In this document: positions 33,481-41,900 of the stretch, piece after piece
How the letters are laid out: every line of letters begins with the position of its first letter
Position numbering within the stretch: position 1 is the stretch's first letter
Assembly (NCBI RefSeq): GCF_005938085.1
Contig: NZ_SMZK01000001.1
Span: forward strand, 2,108,001-2,172,000
Reading direction: 5' to 3'
Source: Haloterrigena sp. H1
GTDB lineage: Archaea; Halobacteriota; Halobacteria; Halobacteriales; Natrialbaceae
Length of the DNA: 64,000 nucleotides
Made by a program: the position numbers and the translations under genes
The notes under the pieces: generated by a model
What the model was told of the DNA's origin: nothing
The model's input: the letters and a program-made list of their open reading frames with translations, nothing else
Databases searched by the model: none

Positions 33481-33615
33481 ATGAAACTCTGTGATACGTC
33501 GGTGCTCGTCGAGATCGATCAGGGCGGCGTCGGTGACCGGGTCGCGACCCTCGACGATGAGGGCCGCCACGCGATCAGCACGGTCACGGTCACCGAACTC
33601 TGACTCGGCGTGAAC
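33481..33615 (+). pseudogene. VapC-type PIN-domain toxin, 5' part, disrupted
   Basis: MKLCDTSVLVEIDQGGVGDR (PIN-domain start with the first catalytic Asp), then AISTVTVTEL-stop-LGVN. A TGA at 33601-33603 stands where an arginine-type codon (CGA) is usual. A TnpB element follows directly at about 33616, and the frame resumes at 35006. The gene is doubly dead, by nonsense mutation and by insertion. Confidence 0.7.
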
Positions 33616-35005
33616 CGCCTCGGGGTCAAGCCCCGAGGCTTCCTGTTTCCACGACGTTGTCAGACTCTGTCTGACAGCCTGTCGAGGTTCCCTCGACAAA
33701 CGCGCTTTGCAGACACCGAGGTGGTGTCCGTAGGGAGCGCAGTCTCCACAGGCGTGTCTTCGGGCCATCCCAGCCCTAGTTCAGAAAAGCCGCGTTGTAA
33801 CACGTTCATCGCCGCATTCGCGTCACGGTCACACTCGAACCCACACGACGGGCAGGAGTGTTCCCGCACCCAGATGGGCTTCGCCGTCTCTACACCGCAC
33901 GACGCGCATTCTTTCGTCGTTCCTGCCGCTTCGACCTGCACGACGTGGCAACCGTACAGGTCGGCCTTGTATTCGAGCAGAGTGATGAACTGTCGCCACG
34001 CCGCATCCTGCTTGTTCCGGGCGTTGTGCGACTGTTCGAGCATCCCTTTCACGTCCAAGTCCTCAACGAATACGGCGTCGTACTCGCGGACGAGCCACGT
34101 CGTAATCTTGTGTTGATAGTCCAACACCTTCCGGCGGATGTGGCGCTTGACCTTGGCGACCTGCTTGCGTTGTTTCTCGTAGTTGTTCGAACCTTGCTCC
34201 TTCCGCGAGAGTTTGCGCTGTTCGCGGCGTAATCGCTCGTACTCGTCTTCGAGGTCAAGCCAATCCACAGTCTTGCCGTCCGACGTGTGGATGTAGTTGA
34301 GGATGCCGAGGTCAATCCCGACGCTGTTACTCGCGTTGAGCGAGTCCACGTCGGGTTTCTCGGGCAGGTCGTCCTCATCGGTTTCCAGCCCGAAGGAGAC
34401 GAACCAATCGCCGGTCGTTTCCTTCTTGACCGTGACTTCCTTGATGTCTGCTTCGTCGGGGATGTTGCGGTGGTAGCGGATTTTGATGTCGCCGATTTTG
34501 GAGAGCCAGAGTGTCGCATGTCGGCCACTCGTGTTTTTGAGTTCGAAGCCAGACTGCGAATACGTCATACTCTGGAACTCCCGTGGTGACTTCCACTTGA
34601 GTTTCCCTACCTTGTTCCCGTTCGCCTTCTGGTCAGAGAGGTTCGAGAGGTTCTGGTAGAATCGCGTGACAGTTCGTTGTAGGGCCTTCGAATTGACCTC
34701 TGAGAAGACGGGAAACTCGTCTTTCCAGCCGGGAAGTCGGTAGTGGTGTTTGTATGCAGACCCGATGGTATCGGCGTCAACGTGGGCGTACTCGTACAGA
34801 GTGTAGTTGTATGCTTGGCGATGAACGTCGATGTGGTATTCCAGTTCAGCCGCTACCTCTTGTGTCGGGTATACAGGGTAGCGGTGACTGTATTCCATCG
34901 CTGTCTCTTGGTTAGAAATGTGTTTACTTAGTGGTTTGTACCCCTGCCTATCGGATTCAACCCCGGGGTCAAGCCCCGGGGCATTCTCCTATACCGCTTG
35001 TAAAC
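33616..35005 (-). mobile_element. IS1341-type element (TnpB only) inserted in vapC
   Basis: It carries tnpB at 33660-34898 and no TnpA. Its ends hold hairpins: CCTCGGGG-tcaag-CCCCGAGG type at the 3' side of tnpB (about 33617-33640) and CCCCGGGG-tcaag-CCCCGGGG at the 5' side (about 34961-34982). As usual for IS200/IS605 relatives there is no target duplication. The flanks rejoin as vapC (LGVN|KRYDG). The exact ends are approximate. Confidence 0.7.
33660..34898 (-). CDS. tnpB: TnpB RNA-guided nuclease (IS1341 type)
   Basis: The protein has 412 aa. The N-terminal wedge/REC part starts MEYSHRYPVYPTQEVAAELE. The RuvC triad is complete: Asp in NSVGIDLGILNYIH (about residue 195), Glu in DAVFVEDLDVKGML (about 281) and Asp in CDRDANAAMNVLQ (about 368). 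The zinc ribbon has KECASCGVE and HSCPSCGFE. It should act with an omega RNA read from the 3' end of the element and the adjoining vapC sequence as guide. The protein appears intact. Confidence 0.9.
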   Translation of the reverse strand: MEYSHRYPVYPTQEVAAELEYHIDVHRQAYNYTLYEYAHVDADTIGSAYKHHYRLPGWKDEFPVFSEVNSKALQRTVTRFYQNLSNLSDQKANGNKVGKLKWKSPREFQSMTYSQSGFELKNTSGRHATLWLSKIGDIKIRYHRNIPDEADIKEVTVKKETTGDWFVSFGLETDEDDLPEKPDVDSLNASNSVGIDLGILNYIHTSDGKTVDWLDLEDEYERLRREQRKLSRKEQGSNNYEKQRKQVAKVKRHIRRKVLDYQHKITTWLVREYDAVFVEDLDVKGMLEQSHNARNKQDAAWRQFITLLEYKADLYGCHVVQVEAAGTTKECASCGVETAKPIWVREHSCPSCGFECDRDANAAMNVLQRGFSELGLGWPEDTPVETALPTDTTSVSAKRVCRGNLDRLSDRV

Positions 35006-35068
35006 AAGCGCTATGACGGGGCGACGGCCCGGCAGGACGCCCTCGAGCATCTCGTTACGTGCGAATGA
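35006..35068 (+). pseudogene. VapC-type toxin, middle remnant after the TnpB element
   Basis: The frame continues from LGVN as KRYDGATARQDALEHL and ends at a TGA (35066-35068). The remainder of the PIN domain is missing, and the 3' end of a PRC-barrel gene on the other strand occupies its place. A deletion therefore accompanied or followed the insertion. Confidence 0.6.
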
Positions 35069-35300
35069 TGATGTGGTCCCTGATGTCCTGGATGCAACTG
35101 ATGGGAACGAGGAGTCGGCCGTCGTCGGTCGTTTCGAAGCCCGCTGACTCACTCGAGAATCGCCCGTGGGGGTCGACGACGAGATGGTCAAGCGTGCCCG
35201 ATTTAATGCGCATTATGACATTGTGTACGATCCCGACCTCGCTGCCGTCGATGCCTACAACAGATTTCTGTCGAAGATCGCTTGCAAGTAGCTCGTCCAT
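35055..35300 (-). CDS. PRC-barrel domain protein
   Basis: The protein has 81 aa: MDELLASDLRQKSVVGIDGS, then EVGIVHNVIMRIKSGTLDHL and a VVDP turn, ending CIQDIRDHIIIRT. It is a single PRC-barrel of typical haloarchaeal size, often involved in RNA processing (RimM-like) or cell-division assembly (CdpB-like). It is transcribed alone. Its last bases overlap the vapC remnant. Confidence 0.82.
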   Translation of the reverse strand: MDELLASDLRQKSVVGIDGSEVGIVHNVIMRIKSGTLDHLVVDPHGRFSSESAGFETTDDGRLLVPISCIQDIRDHIIIRT

Positions 35301-35506
35301 ACGAGACTGTACACCGTTCTCCCCAGTAAACTATACTCGCCATTAAACAAATTGCAGTCATAGAATAGTTTGGTATACTAAGTTTTCGAACTGACAGACA
35401 TAGGAATACACGACTGGAGTGGGTGAGAAGCAGGTTCCACCAGCGACGTCAGTGACCACTGTTAAACTCACCACCACTACGTCTCCACGCATACCACAAC
35501 CACATA

Positions 35507-35516
35507 TTTTTATATT
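35507..35516 (+). promoter_or_regulatory. TATA box of the NUDIX gene
   Basis: ttttatatta lies 23-32 bases before ATG 35539. This spacing suggests a leaderless transcript, which is common in haloarchaea. Confidence 0.5.
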
Positions 35517-35538
35517 ATGATATAAGAAATCCTACTAT

Positions 35539-35964
35539 ATGCACAACTCGGTAGTGCCCTGTGTCCCCAAAGTCTGTGCGTATCTTACCCGGAATGGCCA
35601 CGAGTTGCTCGTGTTCGAGGGACCCGGCCACGATGGACTCCAAATTCCGAAAGGAACGATTGAACCCGGCGAATCGCCACGGGATGCACTCGAGCGCGAA
35701 GTCCGGGAAGAAAGCGGCCTCACAACACTTCAGAACGTCGAACACCTGACGAGCGATGTCTGGACGCGCCGGCGCACACCCCCCAAAAGATACCACCGGC
35801 ATTTCTTCCATGCAGAGGTCGATGTTGACCGAGATACGTGGACACACGTGGTGACTGGTGATGGGGAAGAACAGGGCGTCGAATTTACCTATTCCTGGCT
35901 CGAGTTACCCACGACTCGAGAGTTTGCCCTCTCCCTTGACGACTATGTGCATCTTCTCTCATAG
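35539..35964 (+). CDS. NUDIX hydrolase
   Basis: The protein has 141 aa. The NUDIX box is GTIEPGESPRDALEREVREE then SGL, matching GX5EX7REUXEEXGU at residues 38-60. The N-terminal strand region is KVCAYLTRNGHELLVFEGPG. It hydrolyses a nucleoside diphosphate linked to another moiety; the substrate is unknown. A leaderless promoter is likely. The gene stands alone. Confidence 0.88.
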   Translation: MHNSVVPCVPKVCAYLTRNGHELLVFEGPGHDGLQIPKGTIEPGESPRDALEREVREESGLTTLQNVEHLTSDVWTRRRTPPKRYHRHFFHAEVDVDRDTWTHVVTGDGEEQGVEFTYSWLELPTTREFALSLDDYVHLLS

Positions 35965-36019
35965 AGCCAGTCAATTGTAATTGATAGCGCATACCTGCGT
36001 CTGCAAGCGTGGGAGGAGG

Positions 36020-36115
36020 TCAATGTACTGTGATTTCGGTAGTTGATCCCCACCGACGCTCGAGTTCGATGGTTTCCTCGCTCTCGAACTCGACCAGCTT
36101 GTTGTCCATATCCAT
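36020..36115 (-). CDS. Possible 31-aa acidic microprotein
   Basis: ATG 36115 opens MDMDNKLVEFESEETIELER then RWGSTTEITVH and stops at 36020. It has charged, beta-strand-like composition with haloarchaeal bias, but no family support. Confidence 0.25.
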   Translation of the reverse strand: MDMDNKLVEFESEETIELERRWGSTTEITVH

Positions 36116-36203
36116 CTGATACCCAACATGACAATTTCCTCGTTAGCCAGCACAGATATATTACCATAAATAGAATATCCTCTATGAGAGGTAGTTAGAG
36201 ATA

Positions 36204-36404
36204 ATGGGAGACACCAATGAATTAATCCAAGCGCTGGAACATGCTGAGGATCAGCTCGCTGATGCCGAAGACGTTGTCTGGAACGTTAATACAGAACTTT
36301 GTGACGAGGAAACAGAGCAGTCACTTGATCAGCTAGTGGAAGAGTTGTGGAGCGTTCAGAGTCACATCGCAGAAATCAAAGAGACTGTACCAAGCGACGA
36401 TTGA
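36204..36404 (+). CDS. Hypothetical 66-aa acidic helical protein
   Basis: MGDTNELIQALEHAEDQLAD then AEDVVWNVNTELCDEETEQS. The sequence is almost entirely helical with heptad-like spacing, so a short coiled coil or helical hairpin is likely. A TATA-like AT stretch lies at 36155-36180. No family is recognised. Confidence 0.55.
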   Translation: MGDTNELIQALEHAEDQLADAEDVVWNVNTELCDEETEQSLDQLVEELWSVQSHIAEIKETVPSDD

Positions 36405-36573
36405 TACCTTTCCCGGCAAAGCATCCACTCTCAGAATCGAACATGGACACCGATAGCTGTGCCAACCAGCCGTTATTTCTATTCTCGGACGGATTCAGAG
36501 ATACTTTCTGTCGAATGTTCTCAGCACCGTTTACGTCCGCGTTCGCTACCGTACCGCACTTGTCACACACGTT
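36376..36573 (-). pseudogene. TnpB C-terminal remnant
   Basis: NVCDKCGTVANADVNGAENI then NGWLAQLSVSMFDSESG is the second half of a TnpB zinc ribbon plus the last RuvC Asp and tail. It resembles the C-terminus of the protein at 40407 (NADVNRAVNIRR; NGWLAQPGVFLFDRESGR). Everything upstream of the zinc ribbon is lost. Confidence 0.75.
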
Positions 36574-37055
36574 GAGTGCTGGTTTCGAAAAACGCTGGCC
36601 GGAAGCCAGCGTCGGAGCCCCATCTGAAAGGTGGTGTGTCAATGGGGTTGGGATCGAGTGGTAGTCGAACGATCCCGGAGTCGCGGCGAGGTTCCGTCTG
36701 TATTGAAGCCGGACAGATTCGGTCGGACAAGGACTGAATCTTTTCCTCGCCACCGCTTGCTTTGAACTACGCTGAAATAAACCTGTTGGAAATTTCACAC
36801 CAAATCAAAGATCAAATCCCAATGGACAAAATAATGAATTGTCTTCGACGCTACCAATGGAGGCTCCCTCCCCATTATTACCATTTTACTGAATACTCGA
36901 TCGGTATTTTTGATTGCTGGCTTCTGCAGCAATCGCCGTAGCGCAGTGAATTACCTTGGAGACATGGCTCGAGGCATTCTCTCATACTGCGTGTAACCTG
37001 CTGAGTTTCTCGTAACAGCGGAAGGATTTTATTCATAGTTTCAAAATGTTCATTC

Positions 37056-38231
37056 ATGCGGACAAGTGCCCTCCAAGTCGTCAGCGTTTGTCTAATCGTC
37101 CTTGCCTCCGTCTCGCTTGCTGCCCCAGTAGCATCGGAGTCAGACTACGATCTCGAGGTCGTTGATGCAATTTCGACCCCCGAAGAGACAATCGAGATCG
37201 AAGGAACAGAGTATCCGGTTGATGGTGTCGGTGTCATCAAACCGGGCGAACCGATCGAAATCGAAGTCACCTCTCAAGAACAATATAGTATCTACCTCTA
37301 CAATACAGACGAAAAAGCTGAGTACAGTAACGTATGGACCGCGGACAAAACCCGTGTTGCGATGGGAACCGAAGATGACGCGCTCGATACAAGCACGCTC
37401 GAGCCTGGGACGTACATGCTATCCTTGGAACCTCGAGGACAGGGTCGGCAAGCAGTGTATCCCGTGGTCGTCGAAGAGTTCGATCTTGAGGTCGACCATC
37501 CGACATCCGCAACAGTCAATGAAGAAATCAAAGTTACTGCATCAATCGAGCCAACGGATGCAGCAACGAATGTAGACGCTGTTGATGTCGCGATCTGGAA
37601 CGAAGCTAACGACGATGGAAAAAACATTACGTTAGGCGCTGAAGGTGACGGAACATATAGTACGACTACCAATCTCAGCGACTTCGGTGAAGGCGAGTAT
37701 CATGTTTACGGTGCTGTACAGGGTGACGAGGAAGCACAGGGATACCCGACCATTGTCGCGATCGATAACGGAGAGACGCTCACGGTAACAGCCGACGACA
37801 CCGATGAAGATGATGGAACCGGCAGCGGCGGAGGGAGTAGCGGTGGTGGCGGTGGCGGTAGCGGAGGAGTTGCTTCCCCGGACGACAGTGTATCCGAAGA
37901 CGATACTAACAGTTCTAACAGCAGTACCGATCAGTCAAATGAATCTGTGGATGACGATTCGGTAACCGAAGACAGTTCTAACGAGAGTGAGACGGATACG
38001 AATGAGACGTCCGTCTCAGGCTCTGACACCGAGAGTGTGAATGAGACTAATTCTGACAACGAAAGCACCCAAGAGAGTCCTGATCAGGATCAGGTTCTCA
38101 ATCCAAACAACGAGTCTGAGACGTCTAATGAGCCGACTAATACAGAGACCGACTCGGTTGGCAACCCGGGCTTTTTCCCCGTAGTAACTGTCTTTGCACT
38201 ACTCATAGTTGGATATCGCCAGACACAGTAG
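37056..38231 (+). CDS. PGF-CTERM-like surface glycoprotein
   Basis: The protein has 391 aa. A Sec signal peptide (MRTSALQVVSVCLIVLASVS then LAAPVASE) is followed by two beta-rich domains (residues 30-240), a Gly/Ser linker (GTGSGGGSSGGGGGGSGG), an acidic Ser/Thr/Asn stalk of about 90 residues with many N-x-S/T sequons, and a tail NPGFFPVVTVFALLIVGYRQ. The PGF motif before a hydrophobic helix and basic end is the archaeosortase A signal for lipid attachment. The stalk should be heavily N-glycosylated, linking this protein to the AglB gene in the same window. The binding target of the domains is unknown. Confidence 0.82.
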   Translation: MRTSALQVVSVCLIVLASVSLAAPVASESDYDLEVVDAISTPEETIEIEGTEYPVDGVGVIKPGEPIEIEVTSQEQYSIYLYNTDEKAEYSNVWTADKTRVAMGTEDDALDTSTLEPGTYMLSLEPRGQGRQAVYPVVVEEFDLEVDHPTSATVNEEIKVTASIEPTDAATNVDAVDVAIWNEANDDGKNITLGAEGDGTYSTTTNLSDFGEGEYHVYGAVQGDEEAQGYPTIVAIDNGETLTVTADDTDEDDGTGSGGGSSGGGGGGSGGVASPDDSVSEDDTNSSNSSTDQSNESVDDDSVTEDSSNESETDTNETSVSGSDTESVNETNSDNESTQESPDQDQVLNPNNESETSNEPTNTETDSVGNPGFFPVVTVFALLIVGYRQTQ

Positions 38232-38569
38232 CTCTGAGGTGCAAAAGCGATAGAACAATCGCTGTCCGAACTCGAGGCAGATATCCGTTTACAGTTTTGA
38301 TACATAATGCGAGCGCATACCCGTGTCTTCACAGTAGTTGCCGATTCAGATTTCAGGGAGATCGCTGGAGCGGGAGGAGGTCAACTACAGGATTCATATT
38401 AATCAAGTGGTAGTTCTATTGGTCCTTACGGCCTTCAATATTCATATAAAAATCCCAATTATTTATTACTTAATTTTATATATTTTGATATATAAACTAT
38501 AACTAAATATTAAGATTTTATTCATTATACGTTAGAATAGTATAACTAGATCCGGAGGTGGGGGGACTT
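38232..38569. other. Spacer with a very AT-rich core
   Basis: No gene is visible. Bases 38440-38545 are almost pure A/T (runs such as tatattttgatatataaac), out of line with the GC-rich surroundings. It could be the promoter of the small gene at 38570 or a preferred IS target. Confidence 0.4.
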
Positions 38570-38605
38570 ATGCACGAGAATACGACGATCAGCATTTCCG
38601 AGGTG
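38570..38605 (+). pseudogene. Possible 5' end of a small zinc-ribbon gene, cut by a TnpB element
   Basis: ATG 38570 opens MHENTTISISE after a GGAGGTG motif, then runs into the TnpB element. The 3' part (40070-40267) lacks its own start and begins just where a short N-terminus is needed. The link between the two parts is inferred from this fit. Confidence 0.35.
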
Positions 38606-40069
38606 GAGCCTCCGACCTCAAGGAGTGAACAGAGTGAGCGAGTAGGCCGAAAAGGAAACCGACATGGTACGACACAACCTGCATACTGCGACCGCCTGAC
38701 TCCCGAACGGTTAAGAACCGTCAGCACTCCATCTGAAATATGGAGGTCCGGCGTACCGCGCCCGTCAAACTCGTCGTTCCCGACGAGCGACGCGACGACC
38801 TCCACGAATCCGCCCGGCAGTTCCTTCACTGCGCCAACCGTGCCGCCGAGTTCTGTTGGTCCGACGACTCCTACACCGAGTGCATCACAGCCAACACGAC
38901 CGCACGAGACGCTCTTTACGACGAACTCCGCGACGAAACCGAACTCACCGCGAACCTCGTCCAAGAAGCCATCCGACGCGCTGTCCAAGCCGTCAAGGGA
39001 TGCGTCGAACGGTGGAAACAAGGAAAACGAGTGAGCCAGCCGGAACTCACGTCGTGGAGTATGCTCTACGACAAACGGAGCGCCACATTCTACCGGAACA
39101 AAGTCTCACTCTCGACTGTCAACGGGCGTGTCGAGTGCGACTTTGAACTTCCCTCGGACAGCCCCACGCCATATGAGCGGTACGTGCTGTCCGAGGAGTT
39201 TGAGTTCCGAGCGAGTACGCTCCAGTACGACGCAATAGACGACGAGTTCTACTTCCACATCACCACTCGGAAGTACGACTCCGATGGAGACGGCGAGTTG
39301 TCTGAGGTTTCGGGAGATACCGAGCACCAAACAGTCCTTGGTATCGACCTCGGCGTTAACAGTCTCGCCGTCGCCTCCACCGGGCGCTTCTGGCAGGGAG
39401 ACGACTACGACCACTGGTGCCGCGAGTTCGAGAAGCAACGTGGAGAGATGCAACAGCGCGGCACGCAAGCCGCGCACAACGCCCTGCTTCGCCTCGGCAA
39501 GCGCGAAGAAGCATGGCGGAAACAGTACATCCACACGGTCGCTAACGAAGTCGTCACGGAGGCCGTCGAACACGACTGCGACGTAATCGTGTTCGAGGAT
39601 TTGACCGATATTCGAGAGCGGCTTCCACAGGCAAAGTGGCACCATGTCTGGGCGTTCCGACGCCTATTCGAGTATGTCTCCTACAAGGCACCTGAGAAGG
39701 GCGTCTACGTGGAACAAGTCGAGCCGAACCACACGTCCCAACGCTGTTCTCGAACGGACTGCGGGTTCACGCACGACGGCAACCGCCATGGAGAACACTT
39801 CTGTTGCCAGAAGTGCGGGTACGAAGTGAACGCGGACTACAACGCCGCGAAGAACATCGGGACGCGGTACGCTCGGAAGCGAACACACAGACTCCGTTCC
39901 TCGCCCAAGTCGGGGGATGGAGACGCACCAGTAAACGTGCGTATAAATGGTGGGACATTAAACGGCAAGAGTCACCAGCCTATTGCTGGGGGCTGATTGC
40001 CGGGAGTCCACATCAAAGCCCACCCTCAAGAACCGAGGCGCGTAGCGCCGAGGGAGTAGGGTGGGGTAG
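38606..40069 (+). mobile_element. IS1341-type element (TnpB only)
   Basis: It contains tnpB at 38740-39996 and no TnpA. The right end has a long imperfect hairpin (CCCACCCTC...GAGGGAGTAGGGTGGG, about 40020-40065) of the kind that forms the omega-RNA scaffold/right end. The left end is approximate and there is no target duplication. Confidence 0.65.
38740..39996 (+). CDS. tnpB: TnpB RNA-guided nuclease (IS1341 type)
   Basis: The protein has 418 aa. It starts MEVRRTAPVKLVVPDERRDD. RuvC residues: Asp in TVLGIDLGVNSLAV (about residue 203), Glu in VIVFEDLTDIRERL (about 286) and Asp in EVNADYNAAKNIG (about 370). The zinc ribbon is CSRTDCG and CQKCG. The full triad suggests an active nuclease guided by an RNA from the 3' end of the element. 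Unlike the DDE transposases in the window, its coding sequence shows few long stem-loops (one at about 39460-39480). Confidence 0.9.
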   Translation: MEVRRTAPVKLVVPDERRDDLHESARQFLHCANRAAEFCWSDDSYTECITANTTARDALYDELRDETELTANLVQEAIRRAVQAVKGCVERWKQGKRVSQPELTSWSMLYDKRSATFYRNKVSLSTVNGRVECDFELPSDSPTPYERYVLSEEFEFRASTLQYDAIDDEFYFHITTRKYDSDGDGELSEVSGDTEHQTVLGIDLGVNSLAVASTGRFWQGDDYDHWCREFEKQRGEMQQRGTQAAHNALLRLGKREEAWRKQYIHTVANEVVTEAVEHDCDVIVFEDLTDIRERLPQAKWHHVWAFRRLFEYVSYKAPEKGVYVEQVEPNHTSQRCSRTDCGFTHDGNRHGEHFCCQKCGYEVNADYNAAKNIGTRYARKRTHRLRSSPKSGDGDAPVNVRINGGTLNGKSHQPIAGG

Positions 40070-40267
40070 TTTACATCAGTCTATTGTCCATATTGTGGTA
40101 CTGAGCGAGAAGTTCAGATTACCATTCCGCGGCAAGGGGAGAAGACAACGACTCGATCTGCCTACTGTCCACACTGCGACGATGACCGGGATATTCGAAT
40201 CACCGTCCCATGGCAGGCAGATATATGTACCAGCTGCGGACAGAACATTGGAGACGGGGTGAATTGA
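40070..40267 (+). pseudogene. Double zinc-ribbon protein, 5'-truncated by the TnpB element
   Basis: The frame reads TSVYCPYCGTEREVQITIPR, then SAYCPHCDDDRDIRITVPW and ADICTSCGQNIGDGVN. Three CxxC pairs in repeats of a zinc-ribbon/beta unit. A TAG just upstream belongs to the element end, and no start codon is present, so the 5' end has been displaced. Confidence 0.6.
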
Positions 40268-40367
40268 TATCGGTACGCTCCGCCGTCAGTACGGTGACTG
40301 ACTGGGATAGCAAGTGGTTGAGGCTATGCCGACAACTGCCAACGACAGTGTGCGCTGTTGACATCCT

Positions 40368-41800
40368 CCTCCGGCTGAAGCCGGAGAAATCCCCAGCGTT
40401 GGGATATTAGGGTTTGCAGACTCCCTGTTCTCTCGGTGTAAACCGTCCGCTCTCGCGGTCGAACAGGAAGACTCCGGGCTGTGCCAACCAGCCGTTACTC
40501 ATATCCCCGGTCGGGGGACTCTGAGTTATCTTTCTCCGAATATTTACCGCACGGTTCACGTCTGCGTTCATCGTCGTTTCGCACGACGAACAGACATACA
40601 GACCACGCTCTACGCGGTTGCTATCCCGAATCCGCCCGCAACACGAACACGTCTTCGAGGTGTTCTCCTCGTCTACGCGGTCAACGAGGATGCCGTATTC
40701 CTCGGCCTTGTATTCAAGTAGACGGGCAAATCGGTCGAACTCCCATCCGTGGAGTTTCTTGTTCCCCGACACACCCCAGTTCCGCGAGTCGCCGTTGTCG
40801 TCTTCTCGAATGTCGCTGAGGTCGCCAACTGCTATCTTCGCCACGCCTTCTTCGACACACCGCTCGACGATGTGTTTCGAGAGTGTGTGGAGGAAGTGGT
40901 TTTTGCGTCGGGAGAGTTTCCGGCGAGCCTTCAACGCACGTTTCGACGGCCCGTTCTTGCCTTCGGTCTGGTACTCCTCGCGAGTGAAGTAGTGCTTGTC
41001 CTCTTTTAGCACGTTCCCCGGATATAGTTCACTTGCGCCATCTTCGTAGTCTATGGCAAGATAGTTACTGATACCGAGGTCAATACCCGCCGTGTTGTCC
41101 CCGGGTGCGTCTTCGACTGGAATCTTTTTCCTGCAGACGAGATGGAGTTCCCACTCGTCGCCGTTCCAGACGGCACGCACTTGCTGGATGTTCTCGACTT
41201 CTACGTCGGGGCGGGTTTCGTACTCCGCGAGGATGAAGTCAGACCGTGACTCTTTCAGGTTGAACCCTTTCGAGAGGCGGAGTTGGCCGTGCTTGTCGTC
41301 GTGCTTGATAGCTCTCTTTTTCCACGTGACGGTGGAGCGCGGGTGTCGGTTGCCACGTTTCCGGTAGCCCGGTGGGTTGTTGCCGTCGTTGGAGTTGTAC
41401 CAGCCGGTAAACGCTTCAGCAAGCTCTTCGAGAACTCGCTGACTTGACTGAGAATGGAGGTCACTGTAGCGTTCGTGGTCTTTCAACTCCGACTTCAGTT
41501 CGGCTTCATCAGGAATCTCACCGTCTTCATCCCACCGTTCTTGGATGTAGTAGCGACCGACGTTCCACAGTTTCGATGCTGCGAATCCGCACTGGTCGAG
41601 GTCGTCACGAACCTGCGTGTGGTTCGTGATGCGTGCGACGTAGGTGCGGGTTGTCTCCAGCATCGTACTGCGTTCATAATCAGTTATGAAACGGAGAGTA
41701 TTAAAGGCTATGTTTGACGTTGAATATCCGTCCCTGTCGGTATCGGTGGAACGGGTCACTGAATGACGGCACGTATCCACGGCCTGAAGGCCGTGGTATT
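40368..41800 (-). mobile_element. IS1341-type element (TnpB only)
   Basis: It carries tnpB at 40407-41663. Hairpins lie near both ends: CTCCGGCTtgaAGCCGGAG type at about 40371-40390 and CCACGGCCtgaaGGCCGTGG at about 41774-41793. There is no TnpA. The boundaries are approximate. Confidence 0.6.
40407..41663 (-). CDS. tnpB: TnpB-family protein lacking the usual RuvC-II glutamate position
   Basis: The protein has 418 aa from ATG 41663 (MLETTRTYVARITNHTQVRD); the frame upstream is noncoding. RuvC-I Asp is in TAGIDLGISNYLA and RuvC-III Asp in TMNADVNRAVNI; the zinc ribbon is CSCCG and CSSCE. The RuvC-II motif reads KIAVGDLSDIRED, with Gly where the catalytic Glu of the ED pair normally stands. 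As I recall, related haloarchaeal TnpBs share this VGDL form. The glutamate may therefore be supplied elsewhere (for example LLEYKAEEYG), or the clade may be a nuclease-dead RNA-guided protein. Confidence 0.85.
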   Translation of the reverse strand: MLETTRTYVARITNHTQVRDDLDQCGFAASKLWNVGRYYIQERWDEDGEIPDEAELKSELKDHERYSDLHSQSSQRVLEELAEAFTGWYNSNDGNNPPGYRKRGNRHPRSTVTWKKRAIKHDDKHGQLRLSKGFNLKESRSDFILAEYETRPDVEVENIQQVRAVWNGDEWELHLVCRKKIPVEDAPGDNTAGIDLGISNYLAIDYEDGASELYPGNVLKEDKHYFTREEYQTEGKNGPSKRALKARRKLSRRKNHFLHTLSKHIVERCVEEGVAKIAVGDLSDIREDDNGDSRNWGVSGNKKLHGWEFDRFARLLEYKAEEYGILVDRVDEENTSKTCSCCGRIRDSNRVERGLYVCSSCETTMNADVNRAVNIRRKITQSPPTGDMSNGWLAQPGVFLFDRESGRFTPREQGVCKP

Positions 41801-41900
41801 GCGCCTGTTCAGCGTATAAGCGACTCGAGGAAATACTGAGTCTAGCTCCGAGGTAATTCACTCGGTAGTGTTAAATCTGTGGAGTTTATTTTCTTGAGAT

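Noticed and set aside
33090..33494. Possible VapB antitoxin before vapC
   Set aside because: Only the last 30 residues look plausible. No start, DNA-binding domain or family match is visible, so I list the stretch as degraded rather than as a gene.
40097..40267. Independent small zinc-ribbon gene with its own start
   Set aside because: No ATG or GTG lies in frame between the TAG at the element end and the first CxxC, so it is treated as a truncated gene.
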